A stretch of 64,000 nucleotides of DNA, taken from assembly GCA_958510825.1 (NCBI GenBank), contig OY294050.1, positions 10,579,340-10,643,339 of the forward strand, in the 5' to 3' direction. Numbering within the stretch: position 1 is the stretch's first letter; every line of letters starts with the position of its first letter. This document shows, piece after piece, positions 35,901 through 46,782 of the stretch. Origin of the DNA: Brachypterus glaber. Lineage: Eukaryota > Arthropoda > Insecta > Coleoptera > Kateretidae. The notes beneath the pieces are model-generated. The model worked only from the letters and a program-made list of their open reading frames with translations. It made no database searches and had not been told where the DNA came from. The position numbers were made by a program, and so were the translations under genes.

Positions 35901-38900
35901 TCGTCGTAATATATATTGGTCGGCAATCAATATAATCCAAGTTTAAAGTTAAACCATCTTTCAAAGATAATACCTGATGCGTAGGCAACTTCTTAAACAC
36001 AGATTTATTACGATCCTTTCGGCAAGTTACAGAATCGGCAACATTGCAAACAAAGCCTTAACATAACCTCCAAAAAAGTATAATGTCAAAATGGACCTTA
36101 ATTTTGAACATGTTTGCAGAATTTGCTTAAATTGTGATCCAAATGGAATGAAAAACATATTTTCAACACTAATTTCATCTAACGAAACACAGATTCATGA
36201 ATTTATTAGCAAAATTACAGAAATTAAGGTAACAGACCACACACAAACACAGCTATTTGTTTATGTTTTAAGCTAGAAAGCCAAACATCAAAATAGTGCT
36301 CTATCCATCTAGAGCTTTGTGTGTTTGGCTGCACTTTCTTGCACTGACATACATTTTCCACCCAACCAAATAAGTACTGTATTTGTTCTTTGATTTTTAA
36401 ACATTACAACTGAGTTCAACTGGAAAGTGCAAAAGTTCAGAAACCAATGAACATACCTTGGAGCATAATACCATTTCAGCTTTTTTTAATTTTATTTTAG
36501 TTTCTCAAAGATGACATGCTTCCAAAGCAAATATGTTCACGATGTTCAAATGCAGTATCAAGCATCTACGATTTCATACAGTTATGCCTTAAATCTGATT
36601 TTAAACTTCGGCAAGAAGAAACAAAAGCTATCTTTTGTAAAATTGAGAAGGAAGCACTTAAAGATGAGGAGGACTACGATGATATACCTTTGGCATATGC
36701 ACATTATTCAGACAGGGAAGGTAATATTTTACTTTATTTTATTTTTTTAGCAGCATTAATACTATCAGGAGTGGTGATGTATTGAAATCGACGCTGACAA
36801 GTCATTTTTTTTTACCATGTTTTTCCTTTACGTTTTTGTCGTTTTAAATCTTCCTGAGTAAAGATCAGTAAAAAAATGCGTGTCTGTAAACTCGATAACT
36901 TCATTTCGAAAATATATCAATAAGCGCTTTTTTGGATATTGTTTTTTATCATCTTTCAATGAGCTAATTAGATTTTGAAGGTAAACGATTGGGGGTATGG
37001 GTGTAGGAATGGGATAAAAATCATACTTTTAGCGTTATTTGGTTATTAAATTAATTATTACTGGATTTTATTAATGTCAAGCTTAAATGTAAGACTTTTT
37101 AAAAAGTCCAAACCAAATGTTAAATTTAGATTTGGGGATACTTTTTCAAATTTACCAAAAAAAATGCAGACTGATATGAAAGCAAGTTATAATCAAAAGC
37201 TTTAAAGTCTTTCGCGAGAAAGTAAGTGCGGTGGAACCGTAGTATTTTCAGTTTAGTACAAAATGGTGTTCTGGGCTTCAGAACTTTATTTAGCTTTTCA
37301 CTGAAAACGTTTCAATGCAGTTTTTCAAAATTGTAAAAACTAATTTCAGTATTAAAATAAAATAGATTTTTTTTAAGCCGTTTAATTTATTTAAAATTAT
37401 TTGTAGATGATGAACCTATTGAAACCAAAACGGTTGCGAAAATAGCATTGGCACTCGATAATAAGTTTAACGAAGTCACAAATCAGGCAGATGAAGATGA
37501 AGAAATAATAATCAAAAAACGGGAAAAGTTTAAATGTGATGTTTGCCATGAGAGCTTTAGAATCAAACTCAGCTTCAAAAAGCATATGAAAACCCATGGG
37601 GACTATCTTGATGACATCTCAGACCGGGAGTTTAAACCATCCAGTGCAAAAGAAAAGAAGACCAGGGGAAAAATAGGGAAACATAGAGACGACAAATATA
37701 ACTGCGAAAAATGTTCAGAGGTAGGTGTAAAACTTCGGTATTAGTTTACAATACCTTTGGTTTAAGTACTTTATTTAAAAGGAAGAATTATTAAAATAAT
37801 TTCCGATTTTTTGAATATATTACGCCGCATTATATGGGGGATTTTTATTTTTCGCCTGTTGCCCCTAAAGATAACAGGCTATTATTTTCTGCTACTATAG
37901 CAGATTTAGCCGCACCATGCCTATTTCGACTTAATTTTGATGAAAACAATAACAAAGTCATAAATAAAACAGTTTATATATATATTTTTTTTAAATATGG
38001 GATTACAGATTAGTATGTGTACTGAATGTTAAAATTTTTAAACTTTTTAAAACCTATTACATGAAAATTAAGCACCATATTTTGATTACTTGTTTAAATG
38101 TTACCTACAGTAGGTCTCATGGTATACAGGTTGTAAATTCTCGTTAAAATAAGTATCTCAGCGGTAGGTTCCTCATTGGTCAAGGTTTTTATGCGACTTA
38201 CTTTACTAGCCACATATCTATTCTATTAACTAAAAACGTTTCATCTTTTTTTCCATCGTCAAAATTTTTAAAACGTTAATGCAGTAACGAAGGTCTAGTT
38301 CTTTATTGTAAAGGATTTTTTTCAAGAACTGTTACTAGATTTGTTTACATTGCAGGTATTCAGGCGAAAACTAAACTATACAAATCACATGAAAATCCAC
38401 ACAATGGAAGAAGACGAAGACTTTTCAGACGGCGGTGAAAATACAAACCCGACTGAAGAAAAGCAAACTCAGGAAGAAAAGCAAACTGAGGAAGAAAATT
38501 CTTTATCAAAAGAAAATGGCATACTAGCGCGCGACATAATGCCCCCAAAACCGGATAAATACAAATGTGGCAAATGTCCGGAAACGTTCAAGAGAAAAAT
38601 ATATTATAAAAAACATATGCTGTTCCACGATGACCCAGACAGACCCGTGGAATGCAAAGTTTGTTACGAAACGTTTAAGAAACAGAGGGCGCTGAACATT
38701 CATATGCGAATTCATACGAAAAAGAAGTTCAAGTGTAAAACTTGTAGCGCTAGATTTTTGTTCAAGTATTTGCTGGATCAACATTACTTGACGCATTTAA
38801 ATAATGAAGAAAAGCCGTTCCATTGCACTATATGTAATCAAGGTAAGTTAACTTTAATTTTATCCATGTTTAAAGTATATAATTTTGTTCCTTTCTGTTC

Positions 38901-41900
38901 GATTTTTTTACATAAGTTAAATCCCTATAACGGAATGTACCTATTTGCGCAGGAGATTTAGGGGATAGAGAATTGCCATTACTTGATTGCCCTATAAACA
39001 CCATAAACGGCTTTGATATCTACAGGAGATTACAAAAGCTTGGAATCGAGTCACCCTTCAGTATGGCAAACTTCATAACTCAACTTAAGAACAATATTAT
39101 GCAAACGTTATGGTACTATCTTAGGTACAACCACTTTGACCTATAATCCGTTAATTCTATCATAGTTGAACCCCACCATAAACTAAATGTCTGTGTCATC
39201 ACCCTTAAATGTCTAACATGTGTCACCGCCAAAACAAGAGGACGCACAAGAAGTCTTACAGAAGACCAGGATTAAAGAAAGCGATGGTATGGTAACAACC
39301 AGGCGAACCATCTGCAGAAACTAACAAGAGAGCAGCGAGCTGGCCAATTGACAAAGGCAAAGGCCAAAAATAAAGAGAGAGAGAGAGAATCGCCATTTTG
39401 ATGCCCTGCCAATTTTCCAGATCTTATGTTTCTCATGCTTCCTCATTGACTGGAAGTTTTACGTATTTGTTTAATAAGATTTTTTTCAGGTTGTGTGACA
39501 CCAGTTACCCTGGCCAGACACATGAAAACGCACGAAAAACAACCGAAAATCGAACAACTCGAGTTCAAATGTTCGCTCTGTATCAAATCGTACAAATCCA
39601 AAAACAGCCTCGAATTGCACATGACCTCTCACACGGATGAGCGGCCATATTTGTGCTCTATCTGTGGAAAAGGGTTTAAATGTCGACAACATCTTAGAAG
39701 CCATCTCAAATCGCATCAGAATTTCGATCCTGTGTTTTGTCCGATTTGTAACAACCAGTACAAGAATAAAAGTAAGTTAATAAATATTAATATAAAATAG
39801 AGACTTTGCAACGCCTGTAGACTGACAATATAGTTCTAAAAAAAAAAGCGCAGAACTATAATTCCAGCTGTCAGTGTTATCTTTATCTACCTATCCATGA
39901 ATTTCTGGATTGTCTTCTTTAAACTAAGATATTAAGTATTAAAAAAAAAAATAGTATTTGCTGTAAATTAAATATCTGCATTTTTTTTTCAGCTCTTCTA
40001 AATGCTCATATGATCAAGCATACAAATGACAGACCTGTATGTGACATTTGCGGAAAGTTTGCATCCGATATGAAGTCACACATGTTCCAGCATCAAGGTA
40101 AGAATAAACTGCAGCCTACAGCTGTCCAATTAACATTTTCAATATAGTTGTATGAAAATCGACAAAAAAAAATACAAAAAATTCTAAAATTTAACTTAAT
40201 TTAATTGTATGAATAGCCTTATAAGCAGAAAAGCAGCTACTTGTTCTTATAATCGTTTAAATTTTAATGTGGCAACTTCGTATATCAATTTTGTGTTGCG
40301 ACAATAATTTATAGATTGGACAAGCTTCATTATCATTAAGGATTTATCACTGAAGTCTGTAAGTGATTATATTTACACATAGCGCTAACTACCGATATTT
40401 TTAAATCCTCCATCAATCTCTTTCTCTAAAACAACCTGATAGAAAAAGACAGAGTGCTATCGGGATTTATAAATCCCGGCAGTTAGCGCTATGTGTAAAC
40501 ATAGTTTATGTTATGTAAAATCTTTCGATTTTAATCATAATTAACAATTTGTGTTAGGATTACCATACTACTAAAGTTATATGAAAAGTCCACTTACAAT
40601 CTTAGTCAGTTAACTTGAAAACAAGGTTGATAATTCAACCTTTTGCACAACTTTTAACCTTTTGCACAAATTAACTGATTAAGTTTTGCAAGTGGACTCA
40701 CTACTCAAATTATTTCAGGTATTCGTCCGTACAAGTGCAAAACATGCGGCAAAGGCTTTACATCGTCCTCTTTAGTACGGAAACACGAAACCACTCACAG
40801 TACCGAGAGAAATTTCGCCTGCGAAGTTTGCGGAATGAAGTTTATCAGAAAAGACGTTTTAAATGTTCATAAGAAGATACACACTGGGATTAAACCATAC
40901 CTATGTGATTATTGCGGAAAGGCGTTTATCAATATCAGTGATAGAGCGTCGCATATGAGAGGTCATACAGGTAAGAGATAATACCTTAAATAGACATATA
41001 TTTTGCTAAATTTGTCTGTCTGTGGGAGAAAAAAATCAATTCAATTTTCTTTTGAATAACCCTATATGACTCATGGTTAGCATCCCGAAACTGCAGTCTA
41101 CCAATATCACTCTATACGATGATTACAAAATATTTAACTATATGACAGAGTTTTAATTCAGATTTTGATGTTTTTATCTGTTTTGAAGTCCCCACATACT
41201 AAAATGATATTTTTTATGTCTAAAAATTTACAGACTATAGTAGATTCAAGTCCAAGGTGCAGTGGAAGTAAACAAAAGAATCGCGCAGGCGGCAGCGGGC
41301 GCGTGATTTTATTGGTTAAAACACTCGCATGTTGCGAGAGTAGGGATGTAGAAAATTAAACAGGTCAGTACCTGAGCACTTGCAGTGAATCGTAAAATGC
41401 ATTGCAATGGACCGTCATATAGAAATATTTTCTTTTGAGTCCTACCCTGTCACTAAATACGTTGTAATCACGTGCGTTTGTTTATTACTACTTCATCTTG
41501 AAGTTGAATATACTTTATACATCAAAATCAAACGGTAAACTTTAAAGGGCATCGGAGGTCTTTTTCTTAAATTTTCTCTACCACAAAATTTAAAGAATGC
41601 AGTTTTCTCAAAAATGGTTCAGAGTTCCTTAACCAACCCTAATTGTTTTTTGTTTTCTTTTCTTATAATTAAAACCTCTAAGGGCCATTATATTCGCCTA
41701 ACAGTAAAGTCTCTCTTAACGTTACCAATAGGATAAATGCCAAAATGGTTGCTATGTGACTCTACCAAGCAGATAAATTTACTTGAAGGTGAATGCAATG
41801 GCCCTAAATGTATCAAACATATTCGCGAGAAAACAAGTACGGTTTATTAATTCTACTTACTTTTAAAACGTTACAAAACATCTGTTTTTATAGCAAGCAG

Positions 41901-43563
41901 TTTTTTATTGAATTGACTAAATGTATTCTAGAAAAATGATATGATTTTTTAAATATAAATCCATTTTTTCATTAAATTTTCTAATATTAATGATTTTCTA
42001 GATGAGAAGCCCTACGTGTGCGACATATGTAATGCAGCATTCCGGCAAAGAAGATCTCTAAGAGAGCACAAACTTAAAATCCATAACATGGAAATTCCAT
42101 TACGAGAAAAACTTGTTTTATTCAAAAATTAGTGTAATAACTATAACTAGAATAGTTTAGTGATATTTATATTAAATCATCACGCATTTATAACTTTGTA
42201 AATATGTTTGATCTCTAGCTTGTCAGCAACATTCTAGAACAGGTAGTTTGCTCTAGTATTAATTATAAATTAAGTTCTTGCTGTCTTATAATTATTTAAT
42301 TACTTGATGTATTTGTAAACTAGTTTGTAATTATTTATTTTTAACTTATGTTTCATGTAAAACTAATGTTTTTTTTTTAAATGTGTTGTATTTTTTAATA
42401 TGCTGCTTATAGAATCTTATTAATTCGATAATAAAAATATTAGATATTACCAACAGGTATTTATAAATATATAATAATTAAAAAACAATTTTATTCAGTA
42501 ACCTTTTTTATTTCTGACTCGTCTACACCTATTTTTAAAAGAAGTTGTGCCACCTGTTATGTCAAAGACATAGAACTTATTGAGAAAAAGAGTGTCAAAA
42601 ACTCCACCAACTCTTAAGTATCTGCCTTATCAAGAGCACCTTAGTCAGATGAAGCTAATCACCCTTGCTGAAAGGTGGAAATATAGAGATTTGATACAAA
42701 CCTACAAAATTTTGTCAGGCTACAACAGCACAAATTGTTGCCTTACATACAAAGGGGTGTATCTCAAAAATCTACACCTATTTTACAGGAAAAACACTAA
42801 AATTTTTGTCCAAGAGGAGCTCTTGCTCTGAGAAAACAGTTTGGAATTTCTGGCTTTAACTTTGGGTCTGTGTATCTATCATTAAAACAATTTGTTATTA
42901 TAAAGTGTCAGTCAAGTTTCCCAGTTTTTCAAAAAATTAAAAACCAAATGCAGGTGTAAGTTCTTGATTAGAAGAGCAGTATTCTCTACACAAAAACATG
43001 ATGAACAAATGTTAAAGCCTTACTCAAATTTAGAAATTTTAAAGGCCTAAATTATCATCATATGCTTTATAAAACTAGGGTTGAAAATAATTCAAACAAT
43101 CAGTTTTTCGTTAAAATTTGGCATTTCCTTTACAAAGACTGAGACAGACTGTGTCACACAGTTGTGTAAATCAAGCAATTTTGTAAAAAAAACTTATTAG
43201 ATATGTACTTACCAACAATACCAAAAGCAGATATTACTTTTGAAAATCCACTGTTCAATGATCTGTGTCTATTCCCTGAATCAATCATATTTACCAAATC
43301 ATGAATTTCTTCTGTGGTGTATTCAATCTTATCATCATATATAACTAACTCTTTGGGCTCCATTCTATCTATTTTAATTACTCTAAACCGTTTTTGTGTG
43401 TTATTTGATCCAACAAGGTAAAATTTCTTTAAAAACAGTGCAAAATACAAATATTTCAGGTTAAAAAAACAAATTATTAATTACTTACCGATCTTGTTTC
43501 ATACAATGCCATTTTTTGTATTGAACTAATTATAGGATAAAAAACAACATTATTTTTATCCAT
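26950..43563 (-). CDS. FIG4: Polyphosphoinositide 5-phosphatase FIG4 (SAC family), 12 exons
   Basis: The joined exons give 881 residues in continuous frame (human FIG4 has 907). Exons, in transcript order: 43563-43489, 43426-43213, 35361-35154, 33192-32804, 32664-32554, 32330-32049, 31176-30928, 30695-30447, 29418-29187, 28701-28489, 28363-28181, 27190-26950. The SAC domain fills the first two thirds. The catalytic CX5R(T/S) loop [12 protein letters not shown] has its nucleophile at about Cys483. Other landmarks are [14 protein letters not shown] at the start, [40 protein letters not shown] and a conserved C-terminal [12 protein letters not shown]4 removes the 5-phosphate of PI(3,5)P2 and, with VAC14, holds PIKfyve on endosomes. 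Intron 3 uses a GC donor. Intron 2 (35362-43212) hosts another gene. Several introns carry MITEs, but all exons look intact. Confidence 0.96.
27301..27874. mobile_element. Nested palindromic elements in FIG4 intron 11
   Basis: The outer ends TAGTAGGTCTACACATTATA and its complement (to 27874) enclose two further elements. One spans 27339-27698, with ends TCTGAGGTGCTCGGTTTCGG / CCGAAACCGAGCACCTTAGA and about 65-bp arms. The other spans about 27718-27820, with ends AACTGGCACCTGTG / CACAGAGGTGCCAGTT, and also exists alone at 21835-21970. The layout suggests successive insertions of one element into another. Confidence 0.8.
28760..29076. mobile_element. Foldback element in FIG4 intron 9
   Basis: ATTTTTTGGACTAAAACATA with CCTGATGACATAAGAAATCA and AATTCCCATTTGAAA at the left is matched by the inverse order at 29023-29076. 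Arms exceed 60 bp, with inner GTAATAG / CTATTAC pairing. It fills most of the 485-bp intron. Confidence 0.85.
29833..29967 (+). mobile_element. Harbinger-like MITE family G, copy 2 (FIG4 intron 8)
   Basis: 135 bp, GGGCCACTTGCACCAA ends, TTA on both sides. Very similar inside to the other two copies (GACCAATCAGAACGCAGCAT, GGCTGAGATAATCCCGTA). Confidence 0.92.
30209..30340. mobile_element. GAGGGGTAAACCG-family MITE (FIG4 intron 8)
   Basis: The left end GAGGGGTAAACCG is intact and the right end degenerate. The interior GGAAATCTTTGAAGGTTACG and CCTCCTAAAGGTGTACAAAA match the copy at 35771-35902. Confidence 0.75.
30856..30887. repeat. GC-rich hairpin in FIG4 intron 7
   Basis: AGGCGTCCTTCA is mirrored by TGAAGGACGCCT with a short GTGG-type loop, 40 bp downstream (on the coding strand) of the exon 7 donor. 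It is perfect over at least 11 bp. Confidence 0.75.
31177..32048 (-). other. FIG4 intron 6 (872 bp)
   Basis: Holds a GAGGTTGCTAAAA-GTGAATCTGATAATAA module (twice near 31365-31465) that also appears three times at 34660-34870. There is also a hairpin at 31735-31784 (TAGGTTCTATGTT / AACATAGAACCTTA type). No coding sequence seen. Confidence 0.55.
32355..32518. mobile_element. piggyBac-like MITE in FIG4 intron 5
   Basis: A 164-bp element flanked on both sides by TTAA (32351-32354 and 32519-32522). The inverted ends are CCCTCTAAGGACGA and TCGTCCTTAAAGGG. It fills most of the 223-bp intron between exons 5 and 6 without touching splice sites. TTAA targeting with CCC-start ends is the piggyBac signature. 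Confidence 0.9.
33450..33645. repeat. Tandem repeat of about 70-80 bp in FIG4 intron 3
   Basis: Three to four diverged units of GCAAAATTTTGATNACTAAA ... AAAG(G)TCATC ... CTGAAAAAAGCTNTACCCCTGC. Confidence 0.6.
33747..35106. mobile_element. Possible decayed element with inverted ends in FIG4 intron 3
   Basis: ACACGGTGTTTGCAGTTCTA-TGCCACATATTAAAG at 33750-33785 is mirrored by CTTTAATATGTGACATAAGA-CTTCAAACACCGTGT at 35066-35100. The interior includes TCGGTCGGTCGGTCGATCG (about 34461) and three copies of an AAGGTTGCTGAAA...GAATCTNATAATA module. No transposase domain is seen. Confidence 0.5.
35771..35902. mobile_element. GAGGGGTAAACCGC-family MITE, best copy
   Basis: The 132-bp unit starts GAGGGGTAAACCGC and ends GCGGTTTACCCCTC. 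It lies in FIG4 intron 2, about 190 bp upstream of the nested zinc-finger gene start. Directly right of it (35918-35958) is a partial family G MITE fragment (ATCCAAGTTTAAAGTTAAAC). Confidence 0.85.
36091..42132 (+). CDS. ZAD-C2H2 zinc-finger transcription factor nested in FIG4 intron 2, 8 exons
   Basis: Exons 36091-36228, 36501-36720, 37407-37720, 38356-38842, 39490-39771, 39993-40097, 40719-40970 and 42002-42132 join in frame to 642 residues. Residues 9-61 carry the arthropod ZAD zinc centre (CRIC and CSRC pairs), normally a dimerisation module. An acidic linker ([14 protein letters not shown]) and about 14 C2H2 fingers follow from residue 163 ([21 protein letters not shown] type) to the end. 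The tenth ([18 protein letters not shown]) has a short spacing and is probably degenerate. Introns cut through fingers, and the split fingers rejoin perfectly, which supports the model. It probably binds DNA in the nucleus; the target is unknown. It is opposite in strand to FIG4. A poly(A) signal AATAAA lies at 42430. Confidence 0.93.
38990..39390 (+). mobile_element. Possible retroelement 3' fragment in zinc-finger gene intron 4
   Basis: This segment is less AT-rich than the rest of the intron and ends in AAAATAAAGAGAGAGAGAGA, like a short simple-sequence tail of a non-LTR element. No reverse-transcriptase motif is readable. Confidence 0.3.
40372..40499. mobile_element. Palindromic MITE in zinc-finger gene intron 6
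   Basis: TTTACACATAGCGCTAACT is mirrored by AGTTAGCGCTATGTGTAAA, with further pairing inwards (ATTTTTAAATCC / GGATTTATAAAT). Confidence 0.88.
40587..40698. mobile_element. Second MITE in zinc-finger gene intron 6
   Basis: AGTCCACTTACAA and TTAGTCAGTTAA at the left pair with TTAACTGATTAA and TTGCAAGTGGACT at the right. A tandem CAACCTTTTGCACAA pair lies in the middle. Confidence 0.8.
41682..41804. mobile_element. Harbinger-like MITE in zinc-finger gene intron 7
   Basis: The left end GGGCCATTATATTCGCC and right end AGGTGAATGCAATGGCCC are inverted; TAA flanks both sides. 123 bp. The ends resemble but differ from family G. Confidence 0.8.
42556..42850 (+). pseudogene. Non-LTR retrotransposon C-terminal fragment
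   Basis: The frame reads [20 protein letters not shown] then [20 protein letters not shown], a pattern shared with the post-RT C-terminus of Jockey/CR1-type LINEs (PSLK.L.YEERL..LNL.TLE.RR.R.DLI.TYKIL). No reverse transcriptase is present upstream, so it is a truncated remnant. It lies between the 3' end of the zinc-finger gene and FIG4 exon 2, within FIG4 intron 2. Confidence 0.7.
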
Positions 43564-43816
43564 TTTTGTTAATTAAAATTACAAACAAATATCTTTTAAA
43601 AAATCGAACAGCTGATTTCAACAATAATCGGATATTCGTAACCTTAACCACCGTCGTTACAACGTTGCCAAATTAATTTGGCTAATGTATGCAACTAAAT
43701 ATACATTAATCGGTAATGTGTGTTGCCAACGCTTAACAGGGAATGCTGCAATTTTTAATTTGGACCACAGTTTTCTGGAAAATATACAAATTTGCCAGAT
43801 CCATATCTATTTAAAG

Positions 43817-44082
43817 CAGGGGCGGATCCACGAGGAGGGGGGTAATGACCCCTTCCCCCCAGAATAAAATTTACGTTATTGTAGTGAAATTCGTAAAAAA
43901 TTTCGCCTGCGGCGCTAGATTTTCTTGTGCTTTTGGTGAAATTTACAATTTAATTACTTTTAAATAAAGAGGCTGGTTTAAAATTAAAATAGCACATCGA
44001 ATTTGTACGTTATTTCTTAATTTAAGAATATAAAATTTTAGTTTTTGGATTTTACCCCTCCAGAACCCTGGATTTGCCTCTT
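43817..44082. mobile_element. hAT-like MITE between TRF1 and FIG4
   Basis: The left end CAGGGGCGGATCCACGAGG and right end CCAGAACCCTGGATTTGCCT are diverged inverted ends. The flanks ATTTAAAG (43809-43816) and GTTTAAAG (44083-44090) form an 8-bp duplication with one mismatch, as expected for hAT. It sits about 250 bp upstream of the FIG4 ATG. An internal TTTCGCCTGC-GCGCTAGA module recurs at about 44765 and 44960 in the TRF1 intron. Confidence 0.75.
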
Positions 44083-44299
44083 GTTTAAAGCTTGCTTACA
44101 GTAAAAGGCTGTCGTAGGATTTTATGAAATAAAACACGTTTTTAATCAATAGTTTATTTATTAATTAAAAATAATTAAATTACACAATAAATAACAAATA
44201 ATGAGTCGTAATTGTAAAAAAATATGACGAAATGAATGAACACGCTGACGTGTCATGACGCGTGACGATATGAAAAGTAAAAAAAAAATAATATATAAA

Positions 44300-46782
44300 T
44301 TAATTTTTTCTAAAACTACGTAATATTGGATAAATATTATCCAAAGATTCTTTAATGTCTTGCCTAGATTTACCACCAGTAAATACAATTTTTCCATTTA
44401 CAAAAATTAACAGCACAATTCTCGGTTTTATCATGCGATATACCAAACCTGGAAACAGCTCTGGTTCATAACTAAAAAAAAAATATTATAAATAAAAGAG
44501 GGAAGCCACCCCCAGGAATTAACAGCAAGGGGCGCCAAAACGAGATACAGGACATTTTTCAAGGAACGTGAATATTGCGTGCACTTGGACCCTAGACCTT
44601 CAAATTCATAAAAATGTTTGCCTGCAGAATTTGAAATTGTAAAAATAATCAATTTATAATTTTTTTCATTTGTCTAACAATAATTGTATTGCTATAGCCC
44701 TATAGGGCTTTCTTATGTTGTTTTTTTAGTTTAATATTGTAAGAGGCGTGAAATTATTAAAAAAATTCGCCTGCACTAAAGCTTTCTTGAAATTTTAAAT
44801 TGAAAACTGTTTTAAAATTAAATAGATCAAAATTAGAAAAAAAATCCATTTAAAGCGTGATATTTGTAAAATTTTCGCCTTTTTGTAAAATTTTAAATTG
44901 GTGTTAGTTCATCTTTAGCTTTTATAATTTAACATTGTAAAACTTGGCAAAATTTCGTAAAAATTATGTGCGGCGCTAGAGCTTTCTTGCATTGTTTGGT
45001 TTGGATGTTGAAGTTTTAAGTTGTAAAACTGTCTGAAAATTATTTTTTTTATCAGGAGGGGCGTCAATTCAGGCCCGGCCCCTCCTGTACAAGTGCCTTA
45101 GCTATGGCCCCGACAAATTCATAACATGTCCTTCCTCACTTACTTGATAAGCAAAAAAGGTTTAAGAATTTGCGCCCCGAAAATTTAACTATTAATACCC
45201 AATAGGAAATACGTCGTTGTGTATGTAGTACATTTTCTGTATACATATATGTATACATACTATGTGTAGCAAATTCGAATCACACTTTATTTACCTGCTA
45301 AATTGGCCATGCATCATATTCAGATTCTCCAATTTTATTGGGAACCTCAAGTCACAAGTTGCAACCAAATTCTGTACTTTAAAATTAGCAAATTGAATCT
45401 AAAAAAAAGAAATATTTTATGTTAAGTTGAAATATTAATAGAGAAATGCGATTTGATATTATTATACCGACCAGTTTTAAGTGCGGAAACAGATAAAACT
45501 TCGTTAGAAATAATTTCAACTGGGGTATTTTGTATTAATTTCTTTTTGTAACACTATTTAAAAATTTTTACTTACATTGAAACCCAGTTTTTGTATAATT
45601 CTTGCAAACTTCTTCGATGCCAATAAAGCATCATGTTCATTTTTGGAGCCAGTGCAAACAATTTTACCAGATCTAAATATTAAAGCTGTAGTCCTAGGCT
45701 CTCTTATTCTCATAATGACTCCATGAAATCGGGATGGGTTGTATTCGGAATTTCTGGTCCGACCATTTATAATGGGCAGGTTAAGGGTAGTATGTAGATC
45801 TACAGTAGCCACACAGTTGCTGAAAATTATTAAATACATGGTAGAATATAGCTGAGTAATGGGAGACTATTATTATAATAATAATAATAGTCTATAATAG
45901 TGGGGAGTATTTTATATTATTGAAATTTAGTGGGTTGGGTAAAATGGAAGACTATTTGTGTTATGTAATACTTGAATGTTCCCCAACCCCAAAACACCCA
46001 GAGTAAGCATTTCCAGCCTGACTTGTTAACTTTCAAATTATTGGGTCGCCATTTTGAAGCCGCCATTTTGAATTTATTATTTTTGATCAAAGATTTCACA
46101 TACTGTGCCAAAGATGCAGATTCAGCGCCCCAAAAACATGTTTAAAAAAACAAAAAAAATCCGCACATTTTTGGCATGAAAACGTTATTTTCATTGCACT
46201 GTGAAGGGGTATAACCAGTCCTATAGTAGTTCCAATATTTCAGGACATGTGAAAAGTGAAATGCACCCAAAGGAGGATAGATTTGGCTGTGTATTTAAAG
46301 CAACTTGTGTAGCCAGATGTTTTTAAGATGCGTTAGGGAGGGCCAGCTTATGTTAATGCACATTTAAGTTTGAGTGTACAATATACCTATTGTACCAGCT
46401 CTACCTCAAGCTCTACTTACTAGAATATTTTAGATTTTCTGTATAATACCTATAAATCATCATATAATTTGATACAGTATGTATATTAATGACAAAAAAA
46501 CTTACTGCAAACTTATATTGATATGTGGTTCCCCAATAGCACTTCCAGGTGTTGCAACAATCAAATTTTTATTATTTTTAGAGCCTGAAGATGAAGCTGC
46601 CTGCTGTGACTAAAAAAGAAAATTAAATTTACACTTTTCTTTGGTAAATTTCACAATATTCTTACAGTTGTAGGTTGTGCTGGGGGTGTAGTCCAATCAG
46701 GGGTAGGAACTGCAGGGGTAAACCGTGCGGGACTATTCAACATAGCCCTTATATGGGCGTCAGGCTGCTTCACTTGCTCCAT
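44300..46782 (-). CDS. Trf: TBP-family general transcription factor, most like TRF1
   Basis: Exons 46782-46666, 46609-46506, 45819-45576, 45398-45295 and 44471-44300 join to 246 residues. A short Pro/Ser-rich N-terminus of about 70 residues precedes the two-repeat saddle domain. Signature blocks are [53 protein letters not shown] and [15 protein letters not shown]. The four DNA-inserting phenylalanine positions look conserved. The second repeat reads LENLN.MHGQFSS and [14 protein letters not shown], which I recall from Drosophila TRF1, not TBP (VSGKVVLTG). Total length also fits TRF1 (about 224 aa) better than TBP. TRF1 with BRF serves RNA polymerase III promoters in flies. A diverged TBP is the alternative. 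Introns 2 (45820-46505) and 4 (44472-45294) hold repeat fragments only. Confidence 0.82.

Noticed and set aside
37397..39716. Minus-strand frames opposite the zinc-finger exons
   Set aside because: They are mirror frames of the finger exons; the plus-strand frame carries the conserved cysteines and histidines.
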